A DNA stretch of 64,000 nucleotides from Paenibacillus cellulosilyticus (GTDB lineage: Bacteria; Bacillota; Bacilli; Paenibacillales; Paenibacillaceae), in contig NZ_QGTQ01000005.1 of the NCBI RefSeq assembly GCF_003182255.1, positions 226,454 through 290,453 of the forward strand, given 5' to 3'. Below the pieces are notes generated by a model that saw only the letters and a list, made by a program, of their open reading frames with translations, made no database searches and was not told where the DNA came from. Made by a program: the position numbers and the translations under genes. This document shows, piece after piece, positions 1 through 9,791 of the stretch; the stretch's first letter is position 1, and each line of letters starts with the position of its first letter.

Positions 1-1
1 C

Positions 2-847
2 CTTCCTTATGCGGATTATGAGCTCGACGACCAGGGCAATGTCATTCCGCGTTTCGAGCATCCGGCGTTCAAACAAGGCATCGAATATTTGCGCAAGCTC
101 AATGAGGAGAAGCTGATCGATCCAGAGTTCCTCGTGAATGATAACGGCGGCAAGGAGCAGAAGTTCTACCAGCAGAAAGCCGGTGCGATGGACGATGCCC
201 TGTTCCGCAACGTCAGCCGTATTGAGGGCAGTCTGCAGGCGGTTAACCCGAATGGCGTTATCGGCTGGACCGCTCCTCCTGTCGGCCCAGAAGGCAAAGG
301 CGGCATGTGGACGGTTCCGAAGGGCGGTCTGTTGACCGGTATTACGAAGGAAGCGAAGAACAAAGAGAAAGCTGCGAAGTTCATCGAATTCCTGCTGTCG
401 CCGGAAGGCCGCGACCTGCTGCAGAATGGTATCGAAGGCATCCACTACACGAAGGACGGCGACAAAATCACTTACAATGAAGAAGAGCGCGCCAAGGACG
501 GTTTTGCGAAAAACGGCTGGTCGCATCCGCTCGCATGGGGCAATGTGATCTATCCGCTGGATGCAAGCTACCTGCCGCAGACGGAGCCGAACCGCGACCG
601 CGCGATTCAATCGGTCGAGATCTCATCCAAGACGCAAATCCCGAACCTTGTGCCAACAATTGGCCCAGTTGAACTGAAGAACAGTGCAATCGTGAACGAG
701 ATCTACAACCAGTACTTCCTTGATATAATCAATGGGAAGATCGATATCGATACGGGAATCGCCGAGCTCAGCAAGAAGTGGCGTCAGCAGGGCGGCGATG
801 AGATCCTGAAGGAAATCACGGATGAATACAATAAGCTGAAGAAGTAA
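2..847 (+). CDS. ABC transporter extracellular solute-binding protein, 3' part
   Basis: The reading frame is open from base 2, so the N-terminal part, including any lipoprotein signal, lies outside the window; 281 residues remain. The text resembles the C-terminal lobe of family 1 solute-binding proteins of the LipO/YtcQ type common in Paenibacillus: a stretch around bases 300-420 reads as the usual segment in which the binding protein is trimmed by an end-of-peptide helix (KEAKNKEKAAKFIEFLLSPE). Such proteins deliver oligosaccharides to a membrane permease pair. The gene ends 10 bp before a strong terminator, so it is the last gene of its transcript. The substrate cannot be read from this fragment. 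Confidence 0.8.
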   Translation, partial: LPYADYELDDQGNVIPRFEHPAFKQGIEYLRKLNEEKLIDPEFLVNDNGGKEQKFYQQKAGAMDDALFRNVSRIEGSLQAVNPNGVIGWTAPPVGPEGKGGMWTVPKGGLLTGITKEAKNKEKAAKFIEFLLSPEGRDLLQNGIEGIHYTKDGDKITYNEEERAKDGFAKNGWSHPLAWGNVIYPLDASYLPQTEPNRDRAIQSVEISSKTQIPNLVPTIGPVELKNSAIVNEIYNQYFLDIINGKIDIDTGIAELSKKWRQQGGDEILKEITDEYNKLKK

Positions 848-856
848 AGTGAGATG

Positions 857-888
857 CCCCGCCAACGGCCGTTGGCGGGGTTGTTCGT
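857..888 (+). terminator. Intrinsic terminator after solute-binding protein gene
   Basis: A perfect 10-bp stem (857-866 with 871-880, loop GGCC) is followed by a T-rich run. It ends the solute-binding protein transcript and may also serve the convergent ABC exporter gene on the other strand. Confidence 0.8.
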
Positions 889-2708
889 TATAGCGCTGCC
901 GTATTCAGCTGCTCCGGCTCGTACCAGGATGCCTGCGAACGGAAAGAGCTCGCATATCGATCATTAAGCGCCATTAGCTGTTCATGGCTGCCGTCTTCTA
1001 CTACATTGCCGTCGTGCAGCACTAGGATGCGATCGGCGTAACGTGCCCAGCCGAGTCGATGGGAGACGAAGACGGCCAGCTTGCCCGTGCTAAGCGCCTT
1101 GCACATGTTGTATAGTTCCAACTCACCGCTTGGATCGACCGCGGAGGTTGGTTCATCCAGTGCAATGACGCTGCTGCTTCGAAGCGCGGCCCGGCTGATC
1201 GCTAGTCGCTGCCATTGTCCGCCCGACAGCTCTCGGCCATCCGCCCATACGTTCGTTAGTTTCTGATCTAGCCCATGACTGCCTTCGGCCAAGGAGTGAA
1301 GACCGCACAGTTGTAAGACGCGTTGAATCTCCCGATCGTCTGACGAGGCAGCCGCCGAGCTGGAACCCGCCGTGACGTACTCGCGCATCGTGAGCGGATA
1401 ATGACCGCAATCTTGGAAGACGGCACTGAGCTGGGTGTACAGACTCTGCCGATTAAGGTGCCGAATGTCGTGTCCATTGATTAGAATACGTCCCTCCGTC
1501 GGCTCGAATAATCCGAGCATGAGCTTCACGAAGGTGGACTTGCCAGCTCCGTTGTCACCGACGAGAGCGACCGTTTGCCCAGCGCGTAGTGTCATATTCA
1601 GTCCACGCAGCACATCGGAATGTGCTCCTGGATAACGGAAACCGACGTTGTCGAACTGAATGGTATGAATGGCTTCGTTCCATGCAAGTTGCTGATGAGC
1701 ATGCAAAGGGATGGACCCATTAACAAAATCGGCTAGGTCGGAGGCCTGCGCACCTTGAATGTAGAGCCGGCTTAATGACCACGACATCTGGAGCGGAACA
1801 CCTTGCGCTTGAAGGATGGTCTGGAACACAATTGCTGCTGTACCGACCGTAACGGTGCGTTGGTCAAGCTGTCCTATTATAATGGCGAGCGACGCGAACA
1901 GCAGAAGGAGGAAGGAAAGTCCGAACCATGCCGCCATGCGGCCTTCGCGTCTCCGATAGTTGTTGCGCGTTATTTCATAGGTTCGTACTCTACCGAACCA
2001 TTGCTCGATCATATAGGAGAGAGCTTGGAACACTTTCAGTTCTTTGAGCACACTTGGCTCGGCCAACGACTGCTTCAAGTAATCGGCCATGCGCCCGTCC
2101 GTCGTGAGCGCTCTTGCTGCCTGTTTCACTGTAATTTCAAGTCGTACGCGTTGAATGAGGACGATTGCACTGACGGTGAACAGCATGGCTGCAATGGCCC
2201 AATGTCCGGATGCTGCAACAACGATCATGCCAGCAAGTGCGCAGGTTAGCCGAATGGTCTCGGCGGTGCTGAACAGAATGCTAGTCAAAGCCTGCCCCGC
2301 CGCCGCTTGTGCGCGGCTCAAGCGATCGTAATAGTCGGGGCTTTCAAGCTGCTCTAGCGGTACATGAATCGCATGGCTCTGAATCTCCATCATCAACTGC
2401 CGAGATGCGCGATTCGCCATGTACGTATCGGTCAGCCTCTTCATCATACCGAGAAAGACAGCTCCGGCAGATGCCGCGGCAAGTGTTACGAGTGATGGCC
2501 ATGCCGCTTGCAGGATACGTGCTCTGCCGCTGCCCGCGTAATTAATCGCGGTGTCGATCAGATGCCGTTCGGCTGCTGCCAATGGAACGATGACGAAGCC
2601 TGACAGCAGAGGGATGAGCATCCATAGGATTGTGAGTCGGGGGTTCTGTTTCACAATAAGCTTGAGCAGTCTTATAATGCTTGCAGCTCGTTGTATGTAC
2701 ATCGTCAA
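888..2708 (-). CDS. ABC exporter half-transporter (permease fused to ATPase), second subunit
   Basis: 606 residues. Hydrophobic helices fill about residues 20-300 (type 1 exporter membrane domain) and a nucleotide-binding domain covers about 350-590. It shows Walker A GDNGAGKST (about 384-392), signature LSGGQ, Walker B with DEPTSAVD and the switch histidine in VSHRLG. It lies 25 bp downstream of a second half-transporter on the same strand, which suggests a heterodimeric exporter. The start may be TTG at 2708, 7 nt after a GGAGG sequence, or the ATG two codons later. The substrate is unknown; peptide or drug export are both possible for this family. Confidence 0.85.
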   Translation of the reverse strand: MTMYIQRAASIIRLLKLIVKQNPRLTILWMLIPLLSGFVIVPLAAAERHLIDTAINYAGSGRARILQAAWPSLVTLAAASAGAVFLGMMKRLTDTYMANRASRQLMMEIQSHAIHVPLEQLESPDYYDRLSRAQAAAGQALTSILFSTAETIRLTCALAGMIVVAASGHWAIAAMLFTVSAIVLIQRVRLEITVKQAARALTTDGRMADYLKQSLAEPSVLKELKVFQALSYMIEQWFGRVRTYEITRNNYRRREGRMAAWFGLSFLLLLFASLAIIIGQLDQRTVTVGTAAIVFQTILQAQGVPLQMSWSLSRLYIQGAQASDLADFVNGSIPLHAHQQLAWNEAIHTIQFDNVGFRYPGAHSDVLRGLNMTLRAGQTVALVGDNGAGKSTFVKLMLGLFEPTEGRILINGHDIRHLNRQSLYTQLSAVFQDCGHYPLTMREYVTAGSSSAAASSDDREIQRVLQLCGLHSLAEGSHGLDQKLTNVWADGRELSGGQWQRLAISRAALRSSSVIALDEPTSAVDPSGELELYNMCKALSTGKLAVFVSHRLGWARYADRILVLHDGNVVEDGSHEQLMALNDRYASSFRSQASWYEPEQLNTAAL

Positions 2709-2733
2709 GATAAGACCTCCGTTTGCTTAAAGA

Positions 2734-4518
2734 TTAGACATACCATGCGGCTTGCAGGCGATATAACCGTTCATACTCGCCATGCGCCGTCATTAACTGC
2801 GCATGTGTGCCTTGTTCAACGAGCCGGCCATCCTTCAATACAAGGATCGTATCGGCCAGCTTAGCAGCGCCTAGCCGATGTGTCACGAGGATAGCCGTCT
2901 GTCCTTCTGCTGCCCGCAGGAAATCGGCGAAAGCTTCCCGTTCTGCCTGCGGGTCGAGCGCAGACGTTGGTTCGTCGAAGACGAGGAAGCAGTCGCCGCG
3001 CATATAAGCGCGTGCCGCTGCGACCTTCTGCCATTGCCCGCCGGATAAGTCGAATCGTCCGAACGCGGTTCCGATTGTATCATCGAGCGATGTATGCCAT
3101 TCACGCAGTCCAGCCTTGGCTAGGGCTTCAGTAATTGCAGCATCATCGGTCACTTTCATAACGTCGCCGATGGCGACGTTATCACGCAGCCGCATTTGGT
3201 ACCGATTGAAATCCTGAAAGACGGCCGCTGTCCGGTATGTTGGATGACCCGCTTGTACATTGCCCTCCTTAGTTAACCAGTGGACTTCGCCTGCATCGGG
3301 GCGATACAGTCCGAGCAGCAGCTTGACGAGCGTTGATTTGCCGGAACCATTCTCGCCAACGATGGCGATCTTCGTGCCTCGCTCCATCTCGAAGCTGATG
3401 TCATCGAGCGCTGCAAGGCGATCGGTGGGCGAGACGTTGTAGCGAAAAGTTAGCTGCTCTGTCCGCAGACCAATCGGTCCAGAGGCTTGCTCGGGAATAT
3501 TGCCACGCTGCTGCTGATTGTGGTTGTAGGTTGTACGGTCATCTGGATGCTGGATATAGGCTTTGAAATTCTCGCAGTGAACGGCCATTTGCGACAGCGA
3601 ACCAACCTGTTTCACGACACTCGGAATTGCTCCAGCAAGCAGAGTGACGCATTGGAACAGCACGACATAATCACCTGCAGTGCTGATGTTTGTTGAGCTC
3701 GAAAGGATGATTAGTAGAATCGCTATACCGCTAATGAGTGAGAAGGACAGCTCTGGCAGCAGCTTCTGTCTTTCGCTCCGGGCGACAGCCTGCTCATTCT
3801 GCTTGCCAGCATCTCGGCTGTAATCCAACCAGCGCTGCTGAAGAAGGGAGTGAAGACCGAAGATTCGAATTTCCTTCGCCGGAACCTCCGCGATGAGTAA
3901 CTGATGGAGATGATCGGCGAGCCGAAGTGAAGTGGCTTGCTTCGTTTGTGTTCGTTCAAGACGTGAGCCGATTGCGGCGTAGAGCCAGCTTTGTCCGCAG
4001 CCAAGAAGCAGCAGTCCAACTGCCAATGGCCAGTAGCCCATCCAGCAGATCAATCCGGTCAGCAGGATCGCCTGCATGCTTTGGATGAGGAGGCTCATTC
4101 CTTCGAGACAGACGGCATCGGGTGCATAGAGTAGTGCACGCCGGCGTACGTCCTGCACGGAAGGTGTCTCGACTGCGCGAAGCGGGAGGCTGGCGGTTTT
4201 CTCCACGATCAGGCGTTCCTTTAGCAGGGTGCCGATTTCATAAATACGGGTATGCTTCAGCAGCGAAGAAGAACCGATGAATGCGGCTGCTGTCATAAGC
4301 AAGGCAAGTCCGGCGCAGGCGAGGAACAAGGACTCGCGATCACTCGTTGGCTGTCCCCATTGCTGAATCCGATCCATGACAAGCTTGATCAAATACAATC
4401 GGAGCGGCAGCATCAGCATGGTGACGGTGTCAAGTGAGGCTTTTTGCATGACGGGGCGTCGGTCCTCTTGGCCGAGCATGGAGATGGCATGGTGAAATAC
4501 ACGATAAAGGTTACTCAG
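2734..4518 (-). CDS. ABC exporter half-transporter (permease fused to ATPase), first subunit; probable CTG start
   Basis: 594 residues if translation begins at CTG 4518; the first in-frame ATG is at 4479 (581 residues). The CTG sits 8 nt after a near-perfect AAAGGAGGG Shine-Dalgarno (4527-4535), whereas the ATG has none. The frame is open up to a stop overlapping that site. The membrane domain is followed by an ATPase with Walker A GENGSGKST, LSGGQ, DEPTSALD and the histidine of VTHRLG. It pairs with the downstream half-transporter. Both ATPase sites look complete, since each subunit keeps the glutamate after Walker B, unlike degenerate heterodimers. Confidence 0.85.
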   Translation of the reverse strand: MSNLYRVFHHAISMLGQEDRRPVMQKASLDTVTMLMLPLRLYLIKLVMDRIQQWGQPTSDRESLFLACAGLALLMTAAAFIGSSSLLKHTRIYEIGTLLKERLIVEKTASLPLRAVETPSVQDVRRRALLYAPDAVCLEGMSLLIQSMQAILLTGLICWMGYWPLAVGLLLLGCGQSWLYAAIGSRLERTQTKQATSLRLADHLHQLLIAEVPAKEIRIFGLHSLLQQRWLDYSRDAGKQNEQAVARSERQKLLPELSFSLISGIAILLIILSSSTNISTAGDYVVLFQCVTLLAGAIPSVVKQVGSLSQMAVHCENFKAYIQHPDDRTTYNHNQQQRGNIPEQASGPIGLRTEQLTFRYNVSPTDRLAALDDISFEMERGTKIAIVGENGSGKSTLVKLLLGLYRPDAGEVHWLTKEGNVQAGHPTYRTAAVFQDFNRYQMRLRDNVAIGDVMKVTDDAAITEALAKAGLREWHTSLDDTIGTAFGRFDLSGGQWQKVAAARAYMRGDCFLVFDEPTSALDPQAEREAFADFLRAAEGQTAILVTHRLGAAKLADTILVLKDGRLVEQGTHAQLMTAHGEYERLYRLQAAWYV

Positions 4519-4581
4519 TGGGGGAACCCTCCTTTAGATGTGTTTGCCTAAAGAAATGTATCCCAAAATAGAGAAAAAGTG

Positions 4582-4610
4582 TAGACTGATAATTTTCCGT
4601 AAGTTATACT
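4582..4610 (+). promoter_or_regulatory. Candidate sigma-A promoter for a short transcript
   Basis: TAGACT at 4582-4587, a 17-bp spacer and TATACT at 4605-4610. It points away from the ABC exporter into a short interval closed by a terminator at 4680-4701. Confidence 0.5.
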
Positions 4611-4616
4611 ACTATT

Positions 4617-4703
4617 ATGAAAGGCGAGGACGCCTATGCTCTATTTGAATTCACCCTCAATTCCATATTTGAATGCACAGACACCATCGGGTGTCTTTTT
4701 TGA
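4617..4703 (+). ncRNA. Candidate small RNA or leaderless 28-codon ORF
   Basis: From a predicted start near 4617 to the terminator there are only about 85 nt. The interval holds a small GGCG/CGCC hairpin near its 5' end. It also reads as an ATG-started 28-codon ORF ending in TGA at 4701-4703 inside the terminator T-run, with two cysteines near the C-terminus. No Shine-Dalgarno precedes the ATG. I do not recognise the peptide. It could be a small RNA whose ORF is accidental, or a leaderless message. Confidence 0.35.
4680..4701 (+). terminator. Intrinsic terminator of the short plus-strand transcript
   Basis: Stem GACACC/GGGTGTC with a three-base loop followed by six T. No annotated plus-strand gene other than the candidate small RNA lies upstream. 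Confidence 0.7.
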
Positions 4704-4711
4704 TGCATGAG

Positions 4712-4752
4712 AAAAGCCTCCAGCGTCCGCTAAAGAAGCGGGCGTTGGAGGC
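4712..4752 (-). terminator. Intrinsic terminator after Gfo/Idh/MocA gene
   Basis: A long stem (GCCTCC... with GGAGGC, 4716-4752) is followed on the minus strand by TTTT. It closes the oxidoreductase/isomerase operon. Confidence 0.75.
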
Positions 4753-4811
4753 TTGTTCGTTATTTGGGGACTCCGCTCAGTGCATGTTATATAACAGATG
4801 ACGAGTTAAGG

Positions 4812-5855
4812 TTATCGCCCCGCCATGAAGTCCGCAATGTTAATCTTCTGGCCGGTCCGCGCGCTTTCAAGCGCCGCGAGCACCATTGCCATGCTGTAGC
4901 GGTTGTCATGCCCGGAAGTGCCGGACGGACGTCCTTCGTTAAGCGACTCGAACATCTCGTCGATGCAGCCGTCATGGAAGACGCTCTCCATCGACTGCTT
5001 TTCGGTCGTGACACGGACATACTCTCGAATGAATTTGCCGGATTGATCGCCAGGCGCAACGACTTCTGCATACGGTGCGTCGACGCCGTTCCAGATTGCC
5101 GTTCCCGTCTCGCCCGTAATGCGCCAGTCTGCTTCCCATGAAGTCGGCTGACCTTCCGCGCACCAAGAACCACGATAGCAGAACACAGAGCCATCGGACA
5201 TTTCGAAGATGCAGATAGCTGCAGCGTTGCCTGCATACCAAGAGCCAACAGGGTTAAACTCTTGGCAATAGACGGACACGGGATCAGCACCGATGATGAA
5301 GCGTGCCTGGTCGAACGTATGAATCGACATGTCGAGCAGCAGCGGGCTGTCCATTGCATCCCGGAAGCCGCCGAAATGCGCGCCGATGAAGAAATCTGCA
5401 CCGATGTAACCCGGCTTGCCGATTGTGCCATCGTTGATAAGCTTCTGCAGCGCGCGGATGCCTGGCTCATAGCGACGGTTCTGCATGACCGCATGCGAGC
5501 GTCCTGTCTGATCGGCGAGTGCGACGAGATCGTTGCACTGCTCCATCGTTTCCGCCATCGGCTTCTCGCCGAATACGTGACAGCCATTGAGCATCGCGGT
5601 GCGGCGAATCTCGTAGTGAGCCGCTGGAATCGTAATGTCGAGCACGAGATTCGCGTCCGTTGCTTCGATGGCCGTCTGCAGATCGGTGAACGTAGGGCAG
5701 GACAGCCCATATTTCTCCGCCATTGCTTGAGCCGATTCCTCACGCACGTCGATGAGAGCGACGACGGATGCGTCTTTGCGCTGAAGCACATTTTTCATCC
5801 AGAGATTCGCAATGCCTCCGCAGCCGACGAGAGCAATTCGATAAGTAGTTGTCAT
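4812..5855 (-). CDS. Gfo/Idh/MocA family NAD(P)-dependent oxidoreductase
   Basis: 347 residues. The N-terminus carries the Rossmann dinucleotide loop GCGGIAN (about residues 11-17), and GEKPMAET near residue 95 holds the EKP signature with the lysine typical of sugar and inositol dehydrogenases. The ATG at 5855 lies 9 nt after GGAGGG. It follows the sugar isomerase by 24 bp, so the two form an operon for a sugar or polyol pathway that is probably switched on by the divergent AraC regulator. The exact substrate cannot be assigned from sequence. Confidence 0.85.
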   Translation of the reverse strand: MTTTYRIALVGCGGIANLWMKNVLQRKDASVVALIDVREESAQAMAEKYGLSCPTFTDLQTAIEATDANLVLDITIPAAHYEIRRTAMLNGCHVFGEKPMAETMEQCNDLVALADQTGRSHAVMQNRRYEPGIRALQKLINDGTIGKPGYIGADFFIGAHFGGFRDAMDSPLLLDMSIHTFDQARFIIGADPVSVYCQEFNPVGSWYAGNAAAICIFEMSDGSVFCYRGSWCAEGQPTSWEADWRITGETGTAIWNGVDAPYAEVVAPGDQSGKFIREYVRVTTEKQSMESVFHDGCIDEMFESLNEGRPSGTSGHDNRYSMAMVLAALESARTGQKINIADFMAGR

Positions 5856-5879
5856 CGCTTAGTACCCTCCGCGTTCGTC

Positions 5880-6767
5880 TTAGACCGGGTTCGGAATGAT
5901 GCTTCCGCCGCGGCAGTTTTTAAGGTAGTTGAGTGCGTGTACCTGTCCTGTCATCTCCAGCTCGCCCCGGTATACCGGATCATGCCAGCCTTCGATGTCG
6001 ATCGTGCCCTGATAGCCTGCTTGGCGCAAAATCGTAATGATGTCCGACCAGTTCGTATCGCCGAAGCCTGGCGTACGGTGCCAGACAAACTCCTTCGGAC
6101 CATGAATGCCGTACTCTTTCACAATATCCCAAGCAATCGTTGCATCTTTGCCGTGTACATGGAACACCTTCGACACCCATTTGCGCAGCTGCGGGATCGG
6201 ATCGATCAAGCTGACCATCTGGTGGCACGGCTCCCATTGCAGGCCGATGTTGTCCGATGGAATCGCGTTGAACATCATCTCCCACGCCGTCGGATTGTGC
6301 GCGATGTTCCAGTCGCCAGTCGCCCAAGTGCCGCCCATGTCGCAGTTCTCGAATGCGATCCGAACGCCCTTGTCCGCCGCACGGCGGCCCAGCTCACCGA
6401 ATACTTCCGCGTATGCAGGAATCGATTCGTCAATCGGACGATCCGTCAGTCGGCCTGTGAACCCGGAGACGATGTCTGTGCCGAACAGATGCGCATGGTC
6501 GATCAGGCGCTCCCAGCTTGCAAGTGTATCTGCATTGTCGCCCGCGCCGGTCAGCGGATTGCCGAAGATGCCAAGCGTCGATATAACAAAATTGTGCTTA
6601 TCCGCCAGCTCGCGAACACGAGCTGCTGTTTCCTTCAAATCAACCGAACCCGTCGTCTGCCAGAAGGTGAGACTGAACGATTCGAAGCCATGACCTACGA
6701 TTTGGGGAATGACGCGAACCGCGTCCCCACCGCCAACCAGCGTGCCGATGCGCAGCAAGTTACTCAT
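5880..6767 (-). CDS. Sugar phosphate isomerase/epimerase (TIM-barrel, AP endonuclease 2 family)
   Basis: 295 residues from ATG 6767, which has GGAG 11 nt upstream; a GTG at 6779 in the same frame lies too close to that site. The chain has the pattern of xylose-isomerase-like TIM barrels, with acidic and histidine residues (EPCHQ, HVHGKD, DIEGWHD) suitable as metal ligands at strand ends. Members act as isomerases, epimerases or dehydratases on sugars such as inosose or 3-keto sugars, often next to a Gfo/Idh dehydrogenase as here. First gene of the two-gene operon. Confidence 0.8.
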   Translation of the reverse strand: MSNLLRIGTLVGGGDAVRVIPQIVGHGFESFSLTFWQTTGSVDLKETAARVRELADKHNFVISTLGIFGNPLTGAGDNADTLASWERLIDHAHLFGTDIVSGFTGRLTDRPIDESIPAYAEVFGELGRRAADKGVRIAFENCDMGGTWATGDWNIAHNPTAWEMMFNAIPSDNIGLQWEPCHQMVSLIDPIPQLRKWVSKVFHVHGKDATIAWDIVKEYGIHGPKEFVWHRTPGFGDTNWSDIITILRQAGYQGTIDIEGWHDPVYRGELEMTGQVHALNYLKNCRGGSIIPNPV

Positions 6768-6891
6768 CTTGTGTATCACTCCAATATTGGCTTATAGTAG
6801 AACTGAACAACTTCATAATAGCGCTATCATTTGTTGAATTCTCTATATAATCTTGGGGAATAGTAGTCGGATCTTGTGGGGGGTGGAACGC

Positions 6892-7782
6892 ATGACGTAT
6901 CCGCAGGCACTATGGGAAAACACGCGGCTCGCGCACAAAACCTATCCATATATGCTGTTCGATAACCGCTGTTCGGACGCGCGAATGGATCAAAATATAT
7001 TGTTTCTACACTGGCATGAGCACTTCGAAATTATTATCATGCGGCAGGGGAGCACCGTGTTTCATATTGATAGCCGTCCCTATGAGATGGAGCCTGGTGA
7101 CGTGCTGTTCGTACCAGCAGGGGGTCTGCATGTCGGCTATAGCCGATGCAACGGGGATATTCGATTCATCTCGATTGTGTTCAACGGGGCATTGTTCAAC
7201 GATTGGTCGCATGATGCGATACATGCCGAGCTCGTGGCACCCTATGTGGAGGGCAAGCTGCAGCTGCCGGTGCAGCCAGACAAGCTGAACGCGGATTGTG
7301 CCGCTCACTACGTGCTGCTCGAGCAGATGGTGATGGAGTTCGAAGCGAAGCAACCGGGTTATCCGCTTGTCATCAAGTCGCATCTGCATATGCTGTTCAC
7401 GCAGCTGGCGCGCATATTGCTGCCGCATCAGGCGGAAGGAAGAGTAGGCAGCGAATCGCAGCACAGCCTGAACCGTGAGCGGTTCAAGCCGCTGCTTCGC
7501 CAAGTGGAGGAACGGTATGCCGAGCGATGGACGATTGAGCAGGCGGCGAAGTTCGTGAGCCTCAACCCGTATCATTTCTGCAAAATGTTCAAGAAACTGA
7601 CCGGCCGCACCTTTGTCGAATACGTCAATCTGTGCCGAATGAACGAAGCGGAGCGTTTGCTGCGCGATACGACCGACACCGTCACCGAGATTGCCGGCCA
7701 AGTCGGCTGCGACAATCCGAACTATTTCACCAAGCTGTACAAGCAGTATAAAGGGGTAACGCCTTCGCAGGTCAGAAGGTAG
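6892..7782 (+). CDS. AraC family transcriptional regulator
   Basis: 296 residues from ATG 6892, which follows a GGGGGTGG site; upstream TTG 6853 lacks one. The N-terminal half (about 30-150) is a cupin-like sensor with HEHFEI and PGDVLFVPAG. The C-terminal 100 residues carry two helix-turn-helix motifs ending in the AraC signature region (NPNYFTKLYKQYKGVTPSQ). It is divergent from the isomerase/oxidoreductase operon with a 124-bp gap that contains TATAAT at 6846 on its side and an ATAGCGCTAT palindrome. It likely controls that operon in response to a sugar. Confidence 0.85.
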   Translation: MTYPQALWENTRLAHKTYPYMLFDNRCSDARMDQNILFLHWHEHFEIIIMRQGSTVFHIDSRPYEMEPGDVLFVPAGGLHVGYSRCNGDIRFISIVFNGALFNDWSHDAIHAELVAPYVEGKLQLPVQPDKLNADCAAHYVLLEQMVMEFEAKQPGYPLVIKSHLHMLFTQLARILLPHQAEGRVGSESQHSLNRERFKPLLRQVEERYAERWTIEQAAKFVSLNPYHFCKMFKKLTGRTFVEYVNLCRMNEAERLLRDTTDTVTEIAGQVGCDNPNYFTKLYKQYKGVTPSQVRR

Positions 7783-7920
7783 GGATCACTACGTGGATGG
7801 GAGTTAGGTAAATAGCAAATGTAAGGGGTTGCAAGGCTCTTCGACACAAGGCGTATGGAGGTTGTAACGCAGCACATATATTAATGAAGAAACACACGTC
7901 GAAAATAGTAGATATAAACA

Positions 7921-7957
7921 AATAAAAACGCCCTTAAGCCCCGGAGGCTCAAGAACG
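7921..7957 (-). terminator. Minus-strand hairpin with T-run
   Basis: An imperfect GC-containing stem is followed on the minus strand by TTTTTATT. It lies about 15 nt downstream of the promoter-like sequence at 7973-8001 and beyond the gdhA terminator. Confidence 0.55.
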
Positions 7958-7972
7958 TTCTTCGCTGTCCTT

Positions 7973-8001
7973 AGTATATCACGGGCGGATGGACTAGCCA
8001 A
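7973..8001 (-). promoter_or_regulatory. Candidate sigma-A promoter, minus strand
   Basis: TTGGCT (7996-8001), 17-bp spacer, TATACT (7973-7978). The only thing downstream before the terminator is about 45 nt, so it could drive a very short RNA, or be chance in an AT-rich gap. I see no gene between 7783 and 8121. Confidence 0.35.
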
Positions 8002-8069
8002 CCACATTGAGACAGAAACATACCTAAAAGGACGGTTTGTGTCTAGATTTGTTCACAAATAGCAGCATA

Positions 8070-8100
8070 TAAACAAAGACCGCGCATAAGCGCGGTCTTT
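8070..8100 (-). terminator. gdhA: Intrinsic terminator after gdhA
   Basis: Perfect 11-bp stem (8075-8085 with 8090-8100, loop ATAA) followed on the minus strand by a T-rich run. Confidence 0.85.
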
Positions 8101-8121
8101 GCATGTATAAAGGTAGTAATC

Positions 8122-9498
<1,377 letters not shown>

Positions 9499-9636
9499 CT
9501 ACACTCCCTTTACTCAGTAACTGCGAGGAATGCTCCTCCAGCTCTTTTATAGTTTTTCACCTATCGTTTACACTTTTTTCTCGTGATAATTTCAAAGTTT
9601 AAAACATAAGACTCCTGGTTCGCCAATTAAAAAAAC

Positions 9637-9675
9637 CTTTCACCCCTGATTAATTTGCTCTATTTGCAGGGGGTT
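9637..9675. other. Hairpin in the gdhA upstream region
   Basis: CCCCTG and CAGGGG arms separated by about 18 nt; T5 follows on the plus strand and T7 appears a few bases after it on the minus strand. It lies in the 295-bp gap upstream of gdhA, which otherwise holds only AT-rich DNA with a TATAAT near 9690 (minus strand). Confidence 0.4.
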
Positions 9676-9732
9676 TTTCTCTCTCTTCTATTATATAGTA
9701 CAAATAAAATGTATATGAGTACAAAAAATTGC

Positions 9733-9768
9733 CAAAAAAAACCCCCGTTCGCATAGCGACGGGGGTTT
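9733..9768 (-). terminator. Intrinsic terminator after meso-DAP dehydrogenase gene
   Basis: Stem of AACCCCCGT paired with ACGGGGGTT, then an eight-T run on the minus strand. Very strong. Confidence 0.9.
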
Positions 9769-9791
9769 ACGAGGCGTTAAAAATTTTTAAC

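Noticed and set aside
5262..6797. 511-codon plus-strand ORF opposite the Gfo/Idh and isomerase genes
   Set aside because: It is antisense to two well-supported genes, has no homology I recognise and reflects the high-GC codon use of the real strand.
7804..8007. 67-codon minus-strand ORF
   Set aside because: Overlaps terminator and promoter-like elements and has no ribosome site.
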